This document shows positions 1-9,133 of a stretch of DNA of 39,694 nucleotides, piece after piece. Where the stretch lies: positions 1 through 39,694 of the forward strand of contig NZ_JODR01000040.1 in the NCBI RefSeq assembly GCF_000725885.1. The letters run 5' to 3'. The stretch's first letter is position 1. Every line of letters starts with the position of its first letter. The stretch is from Streptomyces albus subsp. albus. Lineage in GTDB: Bacteria; Actinomycetota; Actinomycetes; Streptomycetales; Streptomycetaceae. Below the pieces are notes generated by a model. It had not been told where the DNA came from. It did no database searches and was given only the letters and a program-made list of their open reading frames with translations. The position numbers and the translations under genes are program-made.

Positions 1-233
1 GGGTGGGGCAGGGCGACGTCCGGCACGGGCGGGGGCGGGCCGGGCGGGGGGGGGGCACCGTCGGGAAGGGTGGGGGTGCGGTCCGGCGTGCCGTCGGCCG
101 CCGCCGTTCCGTTCGCCGTACGGGCCCGCACGGCGGCTTCCAGGTCGGCGCCGCACGCGCCGCAGAAACGGTCACCCGTCTCCAGCGGCTCCGCGCAGCT
201 CGGGCAGGTGGACAGTTGGTCGAGCTGAGGCAT
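1..233 (-). CDS. zinc-ribbon N-terminus of a signalling protein (partial; possibly PP2C phosphatase)
   Basis: Only the first 77 or so codons are present; the gene runs off the left edge. The ATG at 233 lies 2 bp after the pknG stop (TGA at 236-238), so it is almost certainly co-transcribed and perhaps translationally coupled. The N-terminus MPQLDQLSTCPSC...CGACG carries two CxxC pairs (CPSC and CGAC) of a zinc-ribbon, followed by a Pro-rich linker. In Streptomyces the gene after pknG often encodes a PP2C-type phosphatase or a related protein with such a ribbon, but no catalytic part is visible here, so that identity is inferred from context only. Confidence 0.6.
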   Translation of the reverse strand, partial: MPQLDQLSTCPSCAEPLETGDRFCGACGADLEAAVRARTANGTAAADGTPDRTPTLPDGAPPPPGPPPPVPDVALPH

Positions 234-235
234 GG

Positions 236-2968
236 TCACACCCACGTCCGGGGGCGGAAGCGGTTGGCGCGTTCCACCAGTTCGATCCTCTCGGTTCCGG
301 TCTGCGCGTGCCGGGCGAGCAGCCGGTAGGAGCGCTCCAGGCCGAAGCGCAGCCCTTCCTCGGTGAACGGGCTGTCCAGCAGCCGCTCGCCCGCGGGTGG
401 CCCCGGCGCACCCGCAGGCGCGACCCCGGGGGCGGCCCCCGGGGCGGGAACAGCCTGGCACAACAGCCGGTCGAGTGCGCAGCCGAGTACCTCGCAGGTC
501 AGCTCGTGGCGGCGCACCACGTCGAGTCCGAGGTGTGCGAGCTGCTCCACCTGCCGCGCCGCGGCGCGCAGTTCGTCCAGCGCCACCTCGTGCGCGGGCC
601 GCTGCCGCAGCCTGGCCCGGACGGCGGCCACCCGGGCGGCGGTGAAGTGGATGGAGGAGGCCGGGACCGACTCCAGGGTCCGTACGGCGCCGGTCCGGTC
701 ACCGGCGGCCAATTGCACCCGGGCGAGCCCGAACGCGGCGTTGACGTGGGCCGGGTCGGTCGCCCACACGAGCCGGTAGTAGTCGGCGGCGTCGTCCGGC
801 CGGCCGAGCAGCTCGGCGCAGAAGCCGAGGGCCAGCTTGGGCGCGGGCTCGCCGGGAAAGGCGTCGTAGACGGCGTCGAAGGCGACGGCGGCGCTCTCGT
901 GGTCGCCCGTCACCAGCGAGACGAGCCCGCGGTACCACACGACGCGCCAGTCGTCGGGGTGCCGGGCCTCCAGTGCGGCGAGGGCGTCGAGGGCGGGGCC
1001 GGGGCCGGCGGGGCCGCCGCTCAGTTCGAGGTGCGCCCGCAGACCGCGCAGCCGCACTTCCGGGGAGTCGGCGGGCGCTGCGTCCAGCGCGGCGAGCAGT
1101 TCGCCGGGTGCGGAGGTCATCAGTCCGGCGAGGAAGCCCGCGTTGGGGTCGGCGGGGTCGACGCGCGGGACGGGCAGCGCCGACGCCGCCGCGGCTGCGG
1201 GGAGGGGCCGCAGCACGAGGGGGGACGCGGCGGGGACCCCTGCCTCGGTGGAACCGGCCGTACCCCGTGCGGCGCCGGCCGGGGCCTGGGCGGGCAGGGC
1301 GACGGAGGCGGGCGCCGCGGCGAGCGCGGGGGCGCGGCGCCTACGTCCCCGGCGCACCGTGCGGGCACCCAGCAGGGAGACCTCGGCGGGGGCGGCGCCG
1401 ACCAGTTCGGTGTCCACGACGCGCAGTTCGGGGCCGAAGAGCGTGGAGAGGGCGGGGTGGGGCTCACCGGTCTGGAGGGCGACGACTTCCCGCAGAACGC
1501 CCAGCAGCTGTTCGGACATCTCCTCGGCGGAGGCGAATCTGCGCTGCGGATCGGGGTCGGTGGCCCGCACCAGGAGCCGGTGGAAGGACTCGTACCTGCG
1601 GAAGACCTCGATGTGCGCCGGGTCGGGCAGGCTGTCGGCGTAGACGGTGGTGTAGCCCTGGAAGTCGAAGGTGAGGACGGCCAGGGTACGGGCCACGGTG
1701 TAGAGGTCGGAGGCGACGGAGGGGCCTTCCTCGGCGACTTCGGGCGCCTGGTAGCCGACGGTGCCGTAGATGGCGCTCTCGTCGTCGTCCATGCGGCGGA
1801 CCGCGCCCATGTCGATGAGTTTGAGCTGGTCGTCCTGCTGGATGGCGTTGTCCACCTTGAAGTCGCAGTAGACCAGGTTGCGGCTGTGCAGATGGCCGAG
1901 GGCTTCGAGGGCCTCGATGCCGTACGCGCAGGCCTGTTCGACCGGCAGCGGGTCGCGTCTGCCGTCCGGGGTGCGGCGGGCGTTGGCGATTTCCTTCAGC
2001 GAGCTGCCGCCGACGTACTCCATCACTATGTAGCCGTCGAGGCTGCCGGTACGCGGGTCGAGGTGCTCGACGAAGTTGTAGATGCGGACGATGTTGGCGT
2101 GTTCGATCTCGGCGAGGAAGCGGCGTTCGGCGATGGCGGCGGCCATGGCGTCCTCGTCTCCGGTGTCCAGCAGGCCTTTGAGGACGACCCAGCGGTCGGA
2201 GACGGCACGGTCCACGGCGAGGTAGACCCAGCCGAGTCCGCCGTGGGCGAGACAGCCGGCGACCTCGTACTGGCCGTGGACGACATCGCCGGGGTGCAGC
2301 TTGGGCACGAACGAGTAGGGGTGCCCGCACGCGGTGCAGAAACCTTCCGTGCGGCCGGGCCGGCCGCCCCGGGACCGGCCGACGGGGGCGCCGCAGCCGC
2401 TGTTTCCGCAGAACCGTTTTCGTTCGGGTACCTCGGGGTTCGCCAGCACGACGGTGGCCGGGTCGGGCCGCGGCACGGGCGGGACCCGGACCAGCCCGGC
2501 GCCCAGCCGGGCCCGCGCGGAGCTGCCGCTGGTGCCGGACCGGGCGCTGCGGACGGAGACCGAACGGCTGGTGGAGCGGCCTGACAGCGAACGGGACAGC
2601 CGCCCGGAGACCGACCGGCGCGAGGAGCGGGAGCCGGCGGAGGCGTGCTGGGACGTGCTGCCCGTCGAAGCGGAGGAGCCGGCACCGGATGGAGTGGAGG
2701 AGCCGCCCCCGGAAGAGGCGGCGGAGCCCGCACCGGCCGAAGCGGAGGAACTCCCCGCGGTGGAGCCGGCCCGCAAGGACGCCGCGGCGTTCCCGGGGCC
2801 GTGTCCGGTCAGCCCCGTCGGCACCGAGCCCAGCAGTCCGCCGGGTGCCACCACGGGTGCCAGCCCGCAGGTGTCGCAGTACAGTTCGCCGCCGCCCATG
2901 TCCTCGTAGGCGCCCTCGCACTGCGGCCTCTGGCACGGCCGGCCGGCGGCGCCCGGCTGCTCGCTCAC
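236..2968 (-). CDS. pknG: PknG-like soluble serine/threonine protein kinase
   Basis: A 910-aa cytosolic kinase with the PknG domain order. Residues 1-45 hold a Cys-rich segment, then comes a Ser/Arg/Gly-rich linker to about 160, a rubredoxin-like metal site (FCGNSGCG near 186, FCTACG near 213), the kinase domain, and a helical TPR-like C-terminus from about 630. The motif GLGWVYLAVD replaces the usual glycine loop, VVLKG carries the ATP-binding Lys, YCDFKVDN is the catalytic loop without the HRD Arg (as in PknG), and IDMG replaces DFG. The first metal pair is C-x4-C rather than the C-x2-C I recall for mycobacterial PknG. Mycobacterial PknG phosphorylates GarA to control glutamate metabolism; a similar role is inferred here. 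GTG start; GTGA overlap with the upstream gene. Confidence 0.93.
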   Translation of the reverse strand: MSEQPGAAGRPCQRPQCEGAYEDMGGGELYCDTCGLAPVVAPGGLLGSVPTGLTGHGPGNAAASLRAGSTAGSSSASAGAGSAASSGGGSSTPSGAGSSASTGSTSQHASAGSRSSRRSVSGRLSRSLSGRSTSRSVSVRSARSGTSGSSARARLGAGLVRVPPVPRPDPATVVLANPEVPERKRFCGNSGCGAPVGRSRGGRPGRTEGFCTACGHPYSFVPKLHPGDVVHGQYEVAGCLAHGGLGWVYLAVDRAVSDRWVVLKGLLDTGDEDAMAAAIAERRFLAEIEHANIVRIYNFVEHLDPRTGSLDGYIVMEYVGGSSLKEIANARRTPDGRRDPLPVEQACAYGIEALEALGHLHSRNLVYCDFKVDNAIQQDDQLKLIDMGAVRRMDDDESAIYGTVGYQAPEVAEEGPSVASDLYTVARTLAVLTFDFQGYTTVYADSLPDPAHIEVFRRYESFHRLLVRATDPDPQRRFASAEEMSEQLLGVLREVVALQTGEPHPALSTLFGPELRVVDTELVGAAPAEVSLLGARTVRRGRRRRAPALAAAPASVALPAQAPAGAARGTAGSTEAGVPAASPLVLRPLPAAAAASALPVPRVDPADPNAGFLAGLMTSAPGELLAALDAAPADSPEVRLRGLRAHLELSGGPAGPGPALDALAALEARHPDDWRVVWYRGLVSLVTGDHESAAVAFDAVYDAFPGEPAPKLALGFCAELLGRPDDAADYYRLVWATDPAHVNAAFGLARVQLAAGDRTGAVRTLESVPASSIHFTAARVAAVRARLRQRPAHEVALDELRAAARQVEQLAHLGLDVVRRHELTCEVLGCALDRLLCQAVPAPGAAPGVAPAGAPGPPAGERLLDSPFTEEGLRFGLERSYRLLARHAQTGTERIELVERANRFRPRTWV

Positions 2969-4302
2969 TCCGCCCCCAGGTTCATGGCGTCGCCCGCGGC
3001 GTCAGGTGCCTGCCGCGCTTCCCGCTGCCGCTGGAGCAGTGCCTCCTGCGCGGCCCGCTGGTAGCGCAGCACGGCCTCCTCGGCGGCCCGCAGGTCGCAG
3101 GGCGCGCTCCACAGCATGCGGCGGGCGATGTCGTAGCGTTCGATCAGGATGGTGTCCTCGGCCAGGCCGTGCTGGGCCACCTTCGCCTTGTACGCGTCCA
3201 GCCGACCGCGCAGTTCGGCGCGGACGGCCAGCGGCGCGGTCACGGCGGACAGTTGGGCGCGGGCCCGCTGGAGCTCTTCCTCCGCGCGTTCCTCCAGGCT
3301 CTCCAGGAGCGGGGAGAGCCGGTGCCACTGGGCGCGTCTGCGGTAGTCGGCGGCGGTGGCCAGCTGTTCCTGCAGCACGGTCGGCGGGCCGCTGACCGCG
3401 GGCACCTCGGAGGCGGCGATCTTCGCGAGGACCTCGCCGCGTGCGGCGCGGGCCTCGGCGAGGGTGCGGTCGGCGCGGCTGAGCAGGTCGCGGAGTTTCA
3501 TCAGCCGCTGTTCGGCGTCCTGCCGGACGGCCAGTACGGCGTCGATCTCGCGGCGTACGTCCTCCAGCGCGCGGGCCGCGTTGTCGTAGCGGGTGGTGTC
3601 GGGGGTGCCGCCGCCGGGTGCGCCGCTGCCGCCGAGGGGCCGCCAGAAGGCGAGCGGGTCCTGGACGACCTCTTCGCGGAGGGCGGCGAGTTCGGCGGTG
3701 ATGCCCTCCAGGTCGTCGGCGGCGGGGTGTTCGCCGGGGCGGATGCCGACGGAGTGCGCGAGGGAGCGGACGCGGCCGAGTTCGGCGGCCAGCAGGTCGA
3801 TGCGGGCGGGCAGCGCCGACCACACCGAGTCGGCGGCGGCCACCACGTCGAGGGCCTGCGCGTACCACTCGTTCATCCGCTCGACCAGCCGGCCGAGGGT
3901 CAGCTCCTGGGTGAGCCGGGGCGTCTCGCCCAGGCTCGCGCCCGAGGTGCCGGGCAGGGCGCCGCCGGGCACGGTGAGGGTGCCGCGCAGCAGCCGGGTC
4001 AGCTCCGCCAGGTCCTCACGGCTGGGCCAGCGGCGGCGGGCGCGCAGTTCGCGGGCCCGCTCCAGGGTGCGCGAGTAGGACTCGAACCCGTTCCACAGCG
4101 AGGTGATGGCCGCTTCGGCACGTGCCCAACGGTGGGCGGTCGTGCCGGTCAGCCGTGCGCCTTCCAGCAGCCTGCGGCCGGCGTGGTCCTGGAGCGCCAG
4201 CAGGGACGACTCGACCGCTTCGTGCTCGGCGTACAGCCGCTCCAGTGTGCGGTCGGCCTCCTCACGGCTCATCACCTCACCGGCGGGTTGGGCGGGCCCC
4301 AT
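2965..4302 (-). CDS. helical protein of unknown function in the glnX-glnH-pknG operon
   Basis: A 445-aa protein rich in Ala, Arg, Glu and Leu, with long amphipathic stretches throughout (for example EEADRTLERLYAEHEAVESS and QEALLQRQREARQAPDAAG), predicting a mainly alpha-helical or coiled-coil protein. No signal peptide, membrane segment, cysteine cluster or catalytic motif is visible. The ATG at 4302 follows GAGGTG by 5 nt. The gene lies 58 bp after glnH and overlaps pknG by 4 bp (GTGA), so it is translated together with the kinase. I do not recognise a family; position suggests a scaffold or regulator of the sensor-kinase pathway. As I recall the mycobacterial operon, glnH and pknG are adjacent with no such gene between. 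Confidence 0.85.
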   Translation of the reverse strand: MGPAQPAGEVMSREEADRTLERLYAEHEAVESSLLALQDHAGRRLLEGARLTGTTAHRWARAEAAITSLWNGFESYSRTLERARELRARRRWPSREDLAELTRLLRGTLTVPGGALPGTSGASLGETPRLTQELTLGRLVERMNEWYAQALDVVAAADSVWSALPARIDLLAAELGRVRSLAHSVGIRPGEHPAADDLEGITAELAALREEVVQDPLAFWRPLGGSGAPGGGTPDTTRYDNAARALEDVRREIDAVLAVRQDAEQRLMKLRDLLSRADRTLAEARAARGEVLAKIAASEVPAVSGPPTVLQEQLATAADYRRRAQWHRLSPLLESLEERAEEELQRARAQLSAVTAPLAVRAELRGRLDAYKAKVAQHGLAEDTILIERYDIARRMLWSAPCDLRAAEEAVLRYQRAAQEALLQRQREARQAPDAAGDAMNLGAE

Positions 4303-4360
4303 CGATCACCTCGCTGTTCGACTCGTACGTGGCGGTGTTGCGCGGCGGCGGCGCGCCGGG

Positions 4361-5599
4361 TCATTCGTGGTCGGGCGGGTCGGGCGGCTCGGGCGGCGCG
4401 GGCTCCTTCCCTTCCGTACCCACCATCGCGTCGGACAGCCAGCGCTTGTACGCCCGTTTCCATCCGTGCTCGCGGTAGTCCTCCAACACCTTGTTGACCC
4501 TGCGCACCAGGTCCGTGTCGTTCCGGTTCATCGCGACGCCGTACGGCTCGCTGGTCTGGGGCTTGCCGATGAGCCGGACGGACGGGTCCTGTGCGGCCTG
4601 TCCCGCGGCCAGGGCGCTGTCGGTGACGATCGCGTCGGCCTCGTCGAGCTGGAGGCGCACCAGGCAGTCGAGCTGGTTGGGCACCACGACCGGGCGGGCG
4701 CCCAGTTCGGCGTACTTGTGCGACTTCATCATCTTCTGCGCCGTCGAACCGGAGGCGTAGCACACGCGTTTGCCGCGCATGGTCGCGTCGAAGCCCTTGA
4801 CGCGGGCGTTCTTCTTGGGCACGAGCAGTTGCTGGCCCGCCTGGAAGTAGGCCGTGGAGAAGGCGACCTGCTTCTTGCGTTCGCAGTCGATGGTCATGGT
4901 GCGCACCACCATGTCCACGTCGCCCTTGCGCAGGGCGGGGATGCGCTGGTCGGTGGGGATCGTGCGGTAGGTGATCCGGTCGGGGCCGTCGCCGCCGAGC
5001 AGGTCGCGGGCGATGGCCTTGACCAGTTCGATGTCGAAGCCCTCGATCCGGCGGGTGACCGGGTTGCGGTAGCCCCACAGATAGCTGTTCTGGTCGACGC
5101 CGACGACCAGCTTCCCGGCCTTCCGGATCCGCTTGACCGCCTTGCCCGACGCGGACGACGGCTCAAGGCTCTCGGCGGGGTCGCTGCCGTCCGCGCACTT
5201 CTCCGGCACGGGCTCGTCGTCCGGGCCGCTGTCCGTACCGGCGTCCGGACCCGTGGCCGCCGCCGGCCGGCCCGCGGCGTGCCCGGTGCCGTCCGCGTTC
5301 CCGTTCCCGTGCCCGCTGCCGAGTCCCTCTCCGCGCCCGGCTTCCGGTCCTCTCCCGTCGCCCGTCCCGCCGGCCCGCCGGCCGTCGTGCGGGGCGGGTT
5401 GGGGCGCGGCACAACCCGTGCCCGCCACCGCGCCGGCGGCGAGCGCCAGGACGGCCGCCAGGACGGCGGCGCTGCCGCCCGGCCGGGCACGGCGCGGCTT
5501 ACGGCGGCCCGGCGCGGACCGCCCGCCCGGCGCGGGCGGTGTCCGCCCGGCTGCCCCGGCTGCCGACCGCTGCGTGTGGACGTCCCGTCCGGCTGTCAT
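4361..5599 (-). CDS. glnH: GlnH-like amino-acid-binding lipoprotein (SBP family 3)
   Basis: A 412-aa exported lipoprotein. A basic n-region (RRKPRRAR, about 32-39), a hydrophobic stretch (43-60) and a lipobox-like GTGC with Cys63 mark a signal peptide and lipid anchor. A Pro/Gly-rich tether to about 140 is followed by a bacterial extracellular solute-binding family 3 domain with hallmarks such as VGVDQNSYLWGYR, GFDIELVKAIARDLLG and ITYRTIPTDQRIPAL. The family binds Glu, Gln or Asp. No transporter genes lie nearby; the neighbours are a GlnX-like sensor 11 bp upstream and pknG downstream. That points to a sensory role as in the mycobacterial GlnH-GlnX-PknG pathway rather than uptake. The ATG at 5599 is preceded by GGGGGAG at good spacing; start choices further upstream have no support. 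Confidence 0.9.
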   Translation of the reverse strand: MTAGRDVHTQRSAAGAAGRTPPAPGGRSAPGRRKPRRARPGGSAAVLAAVLALAAGAVAGTGCAAPQPAPHDGRRAGGTGDGRGPEAGRGEGLGSGHGNGNADGTGHAAGRPAAATGPDAGTDSGPDDEPVPEKCADGSDPAESLEPSSASGKAVKRIRKAGKLVVGVDQNSYLWGYRNPVTRRIEGFDIELVKAIARDLLGGDGPDRITYRTIPTDQRIPALRKGDVDMVVRTMTIDCERKKQVAFSTAYFQAGQQLLVPKKNARVKGFDATMRGKRVCYASGSTAQKMMKSHKYAELGARPVVVPNQLDCLVRLQLDEADAIVTDSALAAGQAAQDPSVRLIGKPQTSEPYGVAMNRNDTDLVRRVNKVLEDYREHGWKRAYKRWLSDAMVGTEGKEPAPPEPPDPPDHE

Positions 5600-5610
5600 C
5601 GCTCTCCCCC

Positions 5611-7044
5611 TCACCGGTACTCCGCCAGTCTGCGCCCGATGCCCACCACGGCAGCCGCGGCACCCAGTACGGCCAGCGCCCAGGCGCCGGCCGGCAGTCC
5701 GGTCAGCCGGCCGCGGCCCTGACGGGCGGCCCGGTCGAACTGGTCCTGCTCGTGCGCGGCGGCGCGGGACAGGCTGCGGTCCACCCGGTCGAAGCTCTCC
5801 CCCGTGCTGCCCTTCGCACCGATGACCTGCCGCACGGCCGCGTCGTACTCGCCGCTGTCGTCCTTGGCACGGGCCGCCACATGCCGCCGCTGCCACTCCT
5901 CGACGGCGCGTTCCGCCTCCTTCACGGCGTCCCGTCCCGCGGCGTCGTCGGCCAGGGCCCGCGCGTCGGGCAGCAGCCCCTCGCCCGGCTCCCCCAGCCG
6001 CTGCCCGCCCAGGATGCCGGCCATCTGCTTGCGGTAGCTGTCCTCGTAGGCCGCGCCGCCGCCCCGCGCGACGAGCGTCATGTTCTCGTCGCCGCGCGCC
6101 CGCAGGCTCGCGGTCCACGCCTCGTTGAGCGCCTGGAGGGAGCGGGCGCCCTTGGTGTCGGACTCGCCCAGCCCGTGCCGCGCCGTACCGTGCCCGGCCA
6201 CGAGCCACACCAGCAGCACGAGGGTGGCCGCCCCCGCGCCCAGCAGCCCCGGGTTGAACACCCGGTTGGTGCGGCGGAAGGTGCGCACCTGGGCCCAGCC
6301 CAGCGCGGCCAGCGCGACGGCGCCGGTGCCGATGGCCAGGAGCGGCCACGCGCGGGCGTCCGCGTAGTCGTTGTCCAGCCGGGTGGTCTCGGCCGTGTAC
6401 AGCTTGCGCGCGGCGGGCAGCAGTTCGCCGCGCATCTTCTCGTTGGCGTACCGCAGGTAGGCACCGCCCAGCGGCAGCCCCTGCCGGTTGTCGGCCCTGG
6501 CCGCCTCGACCAGGCCGGTGTAGACGGGCAGGCCCCGGTTGAGGACGGCGATCTGGCGTTCGGCGGTGCGCGAGCCGGCCGAGTTGGCGGCGGCGTCGGC
6601 CAGCAGCTGCGACGCGCGGCGGATCTCCTCGTCGTACCGGGCGCGCACCTCGCGCGGCTCGTCGCCGCCGGCCAGGAAGCCGCTGGAGGCGGCGGTGTCG
6701 GCGTCGGCCAGCGCACGGTGGATACGGGCGGCGTCCGCGCTCAGCGGCTGGCTGTGCTCGATCACCGCGTCGGCCGCCGCCTGCCGGCCGGACACCTGCC
6801 AGGCGGTCACGGCACCGAAGAGCACCAGGAGCGCGGCCAGGAGCGCGCCGATGGCCCGCAGCCGTCCCGGCTCCGCCCTCGCGGCCTGCCGCAGCCGCGC
6901 CGTCCACGCCCGCCGGACGGTGCCGGGCGGGCCGCCCGCGCTGTCGCCGCCGGGACGGGTGCCGGAGGGACCGGCCGGGGTGCCGTCCGGGGACGGTGCG
7001 GGCGCGGGCGGCGGTGCCGGTGGTGCGGTCGACGGCTGTGTCAC
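5611..7044 (-). CDS. glnX: GlnX-like membrane sensor with four transmembrane helices
   Basis: A 477-aa membrane protein. A Pro-rich cytosolic N-terminus of about 55 residues is followed by TM1 (about 64-84), an extracytoplasmic helical domain (about 85-222), TM2 and TM3 close together (about 225-246 and 258-278), a second extracytoplasmic helical domain (about 280-450) and TM4 near the C-terminus (about 455-472). Two outside sensor domains held by four TM segments is the architecture described for mycobacterial GlnX, which relays amino-acid binding by GlnH to PknG. The start chosen is GTG at 7044 (VTQPSTAP), preceded by a GGGAGGG ribosome-binding site; longer in-frame extensions are low-complexity. 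First gene of the operon, 11 bp from glnH. Confidence 0.85.
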   Translation of the reverse strand: MTQPSTAPPAPPPAPAPSPDGTPAGPSGTRPGGDSAGGPPGTVRRAWTARLRQAARAEPGRLRAIGALLAALLVLFGAVTAWQVSGRQAAADAVIEHSQPLSADAARIHRALADADTAASSGFLAGGDEPREVRARYDEEIRRASQLLADAAANSAGSRTAERQIAVLNRGLPVYTGLVEAARADNRQGLPLGGAYLRYANEKMRGELLPAARKLYTAETTRLDNDYADARAWPLLAIGTGAVALAALGWAQVRTFRRTNRVFNPGLLGAGAATLVLLVWLVAGHGTARHGLGESDTKGARSLQALNEAWTASLRARGDENMTLVARGGGAAYEDSYRKQMAGILGGQRLGEPGEGLLPDARALADDAAGRDAVKEAERAVEEWQRRHVAARAKDDSGEYDAAVRQVIGAKGSTGESFDRVDRSLSRAAAHEQDQFDRAARQGRGRLTGLPAGAWALAVLGAAAAVVGIGRRLAEYR

Positions 7045-7464
7045 TGCTGGCCCTCCCCCTCGGTCCCGGCAGACGCCCTGCCGGTGCCCTGCTGCTGCGT
7101 CCCTTCCCCGGCCTCCGCGCCGGGAGAGGGGACCACCACCGCCGCCGCCTGCCGTGCGTGCCGGCACCCCGCTCTCGCCCTGCTGGTCCGGCCCGGCCGG
7201 CCGGAAGCCCGCCGTGGTGCCTGGTGCAGCAGTATGGCCAACCGGCCCGGCAACCACAGGAGCTTCGACCGTGATCCTGCGCGGAGCACCACCGGTCCTC
7301 CGCCGCGGAAGACCGTCGCACAGCGGACGGAACGCGCTCCTCCGCGCTTCCGCGCCCCTCCGCTGGGCCCCGCACCCCCTTCCGTTCCCCCGTCCGCCCC
7401 TTCTGCTCTCCCTCACGCACCCCGCCGCGCCCACGGTTCCCGCCGGCGCGGCCCGCGAGGGCCC
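7045..7464. other. intergenic region upstream of the glnX operon
   Basis: This 420-bp gap lies between glnX and the end of the methyltransferase gene. It should hold the promoter of the glnX-glnH-pknG operon (read leftwards). An 83-codon minus-strand reading frame (7041-7292) ends in a GTGA overlap with the glnX start, but its composition is unconvincing and I do not call it. No clear hairpin or tandem repeat was seen. Confidence 0.4.
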
Positions 7465-8478
7465 TCAGCCCCTCTCGCGGCCCGCCAGCGGCCAGGTGTG
7501 GCGGCCGTACGGATCGTCCAGCCACGCCCACTGCCGGCCGCCGCGCACGCTCACCCCGTACCGCTCCCGCCCCGGCCGGCCGGCGTCCCCCCACAGCGCG
7601 TACGCGTCGGCGGGCGCGACCCGTCCCGCCGTGAGCGCCAGCAGCAGACGCAGGCCCGCCGCGCCCTCGTCACCGGCACCGGCACCGGCACCGTCGGTAT
7701 CGCCGTCGTCGCCCTCACCGGGCCCGGTCCGCGGTGTCCCGTCCGGCGGCCCCTCCCCCGTACCGCCGCGGGGAGCGCCGCCGCCGCGCAGCGGGACGAA
7801 ACAGGCGGGCGAGGAGCAGAACGTGCCCTCCGCGGCGCCGTCGGCGGCCACCCGCAGCGCCAGCAGCCCGCCCGCCAGCGGGACGACGATCAGTGCGCCG
7901 GGCACGCTCTGCGCCGGCCACTCCCAGGGCACCGCGGTCACCGCGCAGGTGGCCACGATCCGGTCGTAGGGCGCGTACGCCCGGCATCCCAGGGCGCCGT
8001 CCTGGGTGAGCACCCGCGGCCGGTACCCGGCCTCGGCCAGATGACCGCGGGCCGCCCCCGTGATGTCCGGGTCGATGTCCACCGTCGTCACGTGCGCGTC
8101 GCCCAGCCGGTGACACAGCAGCGCCGCGTTGTAGCCGGGACCGGTGCCGATCTCCAGCACGTCCATGCCGTCGGCGACCCGCAGCCGCTCCAGCATCGTC
8201 GCCATCAGCGACGGGCGGCTGCTGGAGGAGACCAGTTGCCCGTCGCGCAGCCGGGTGGCCAGCGGCCGGTCGCTGTAGACACCCGCCAGCCAGCGGGCCC
8301 GCCGCCCCGGATCGGGGTCGTGCCGCCACAGCCGCTCGTGACCGCCGCCGGGCCGCGGCTCGTAGTAGTAGGGGACGAACACCTCGCGCGGCACCTGCGC
8401 GAACGCCGCACGCCAGGCCGCGTCCCGCAGCCCGCCCCGGGCCGCGATCCGCCTCACCAGCTGGCCGGGCGCCGTCAT
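7465..8478 (-). CDS. protein-L-isoaspartate O-methyltransferase-like SAM methyltransferase
   Basis: A 337-aa cytosolic methyltransferase of the PCMT type. The N-terminal helix region contains [14 protein letters not shown], typical of [21 protein letters not shown] is the substrate-loop region; [15 protein letters not shown] near residue 105 is the SAM-binding motif I, followed by [10 protein letters not shown] (motif Post I) and a region around [12 protein letters not shown]. The C-terminal third is an extra module with an acidic, Gly-rich linker (about 255-285), making the protein longer than the roughly 220-aa housekeeping enzyme. It may therefore methylate another substrate; such variants also occur in peptide maturation, but no precursor gene is near. 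ATG at 8478; only a weak GGGAA lies upstream. Divergent from the globin gene across 131 bp. Confidence 0.8.
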   Translation of the reverse strand: MTAPGQLVRRIAARGGLRDAAWRAAFAQVPREVFVPYYYEPRPGGGHERLWRHDPDPGRRARWLAGVYSDRPLATRLRDGQLVSSSSRPSLMATMLERLRVADGMDVLEIGTGPGYNAALLCHRLGDAHVTTVDIDPDITGAARGHLAEAGYRPRVLTQDGALGCRAYAPYDRIVATCAVTAVPWEWPAQSVPGALIVVPLAGGLLALRVAADGAAEGTFCSSPACFVPLRGGGAPRGGTGEGPPDGTPRTGPGEGDDGDTDGAGAGAGDEGAAGLRLLLALTAGRVAPADAYALWGDAGRPGRERYGVSVRGGRQWAWLDDPYGRHTWPLAGRERG

Positions 8479-8609
8479 GTTCCCACTGTGCGGCCCCGGC
8501 GCCGGCCGCGCGAGACCGCATTCGGCCCCGCCTCGCGGGTGCGGGGCGGGCCGGGGGCGGTCGTAGGACCAGGGGCCTCCGCCGTCGCGTCTGCCACCAT
8601 GGACGGGTG

Positions 8610-9011
8610 ATGGAGATTGGGCGCAGCGACGTTGAGACGCGGACCTTCTACGAGCAGGTCGGCGGCGAGGAGACCTTCCGACGGCTGGCGAACCGCTTCT
8701 ACCAGGGCGTGGCCGAGGACCCCCTGCTGCGGCCCATGTACCCCGAGGAGGACCTGGGCCCCGCCGAGGAACGGCTGCGGCTCTTCCTGATGCAGTACTG
8801 GGGCGGCCCCCGCACCTACAGCGAGCGGCGCGGCCACCCGAGGCTGCGGATGCGGCACGCACCGTTCAAGGTGGACCGGGCCGCCCACGACGCGTGGCTG
8901 CGGCACATGCGTGACGCCGTGGACAGCCTGGAGCTGCCCGAGCACCTGGAAACCCAGCTGTGGGACTACCTCGTTTACGCCGCCGGGTCTATGGTCAACT
9001 CCGCGGACTGA
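8610..9011 (+). CDS. glbO: group II truncated haemoglobin (GlbO-like)
   Basis: A 133-aa single-domain globin of the 2-on-2 group II type. Visible hallmarks are YEQVGG at the A helix, RFYQGV with the B10-region Tyr, [10 protein letters not shown] with the CD1 Tyr, MQYWGGP in helix E, LRMRHAPF with the proximal F8 His, and AHDAWLRHM with the G8 Trp. Group II globins bind O2 and NO and are linked to redox and NO stress. The ATG at 8610 is preferred over the GTG directly before it at 8607 because homologues begin with M-x-E-I; a GGACGGG stretch overlaps both. The gene appears monocistronic, 122 bp before the permease operon. Confidence 0.93.
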   Translation: MEIGRSDVETRTFYEQVGGEETFRRLANRFYQGVAEDPLLRPMYPEEDLGPAEERLRLFLMQYWGGPRTYSERRGHPRLRMRHAPFKVDRAAHDAWLRHMRDAVDSLELPEHLETQLWDYLVYAAGSMVNSAD

Positions 9012-9133
9012 GCGGCCGCCGGCCCGCCCGCCCCGCGTGCCCGGGCCCGCACGCGGACAGGCGCACACCGGCGGCGACCGGCCGGGAGGTGCCCGGCGGG
9101 CACGTCCGGCGGCAGGACGGGGGGCGGCAGGGC

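Noticed and set aside
7041..7292. An 83-codon minus-strand frame with a GTGA overlap at the glnX start
   Set aside because: The overlap is attractive, but the sequence is basic, low in structure and has no good start signal.
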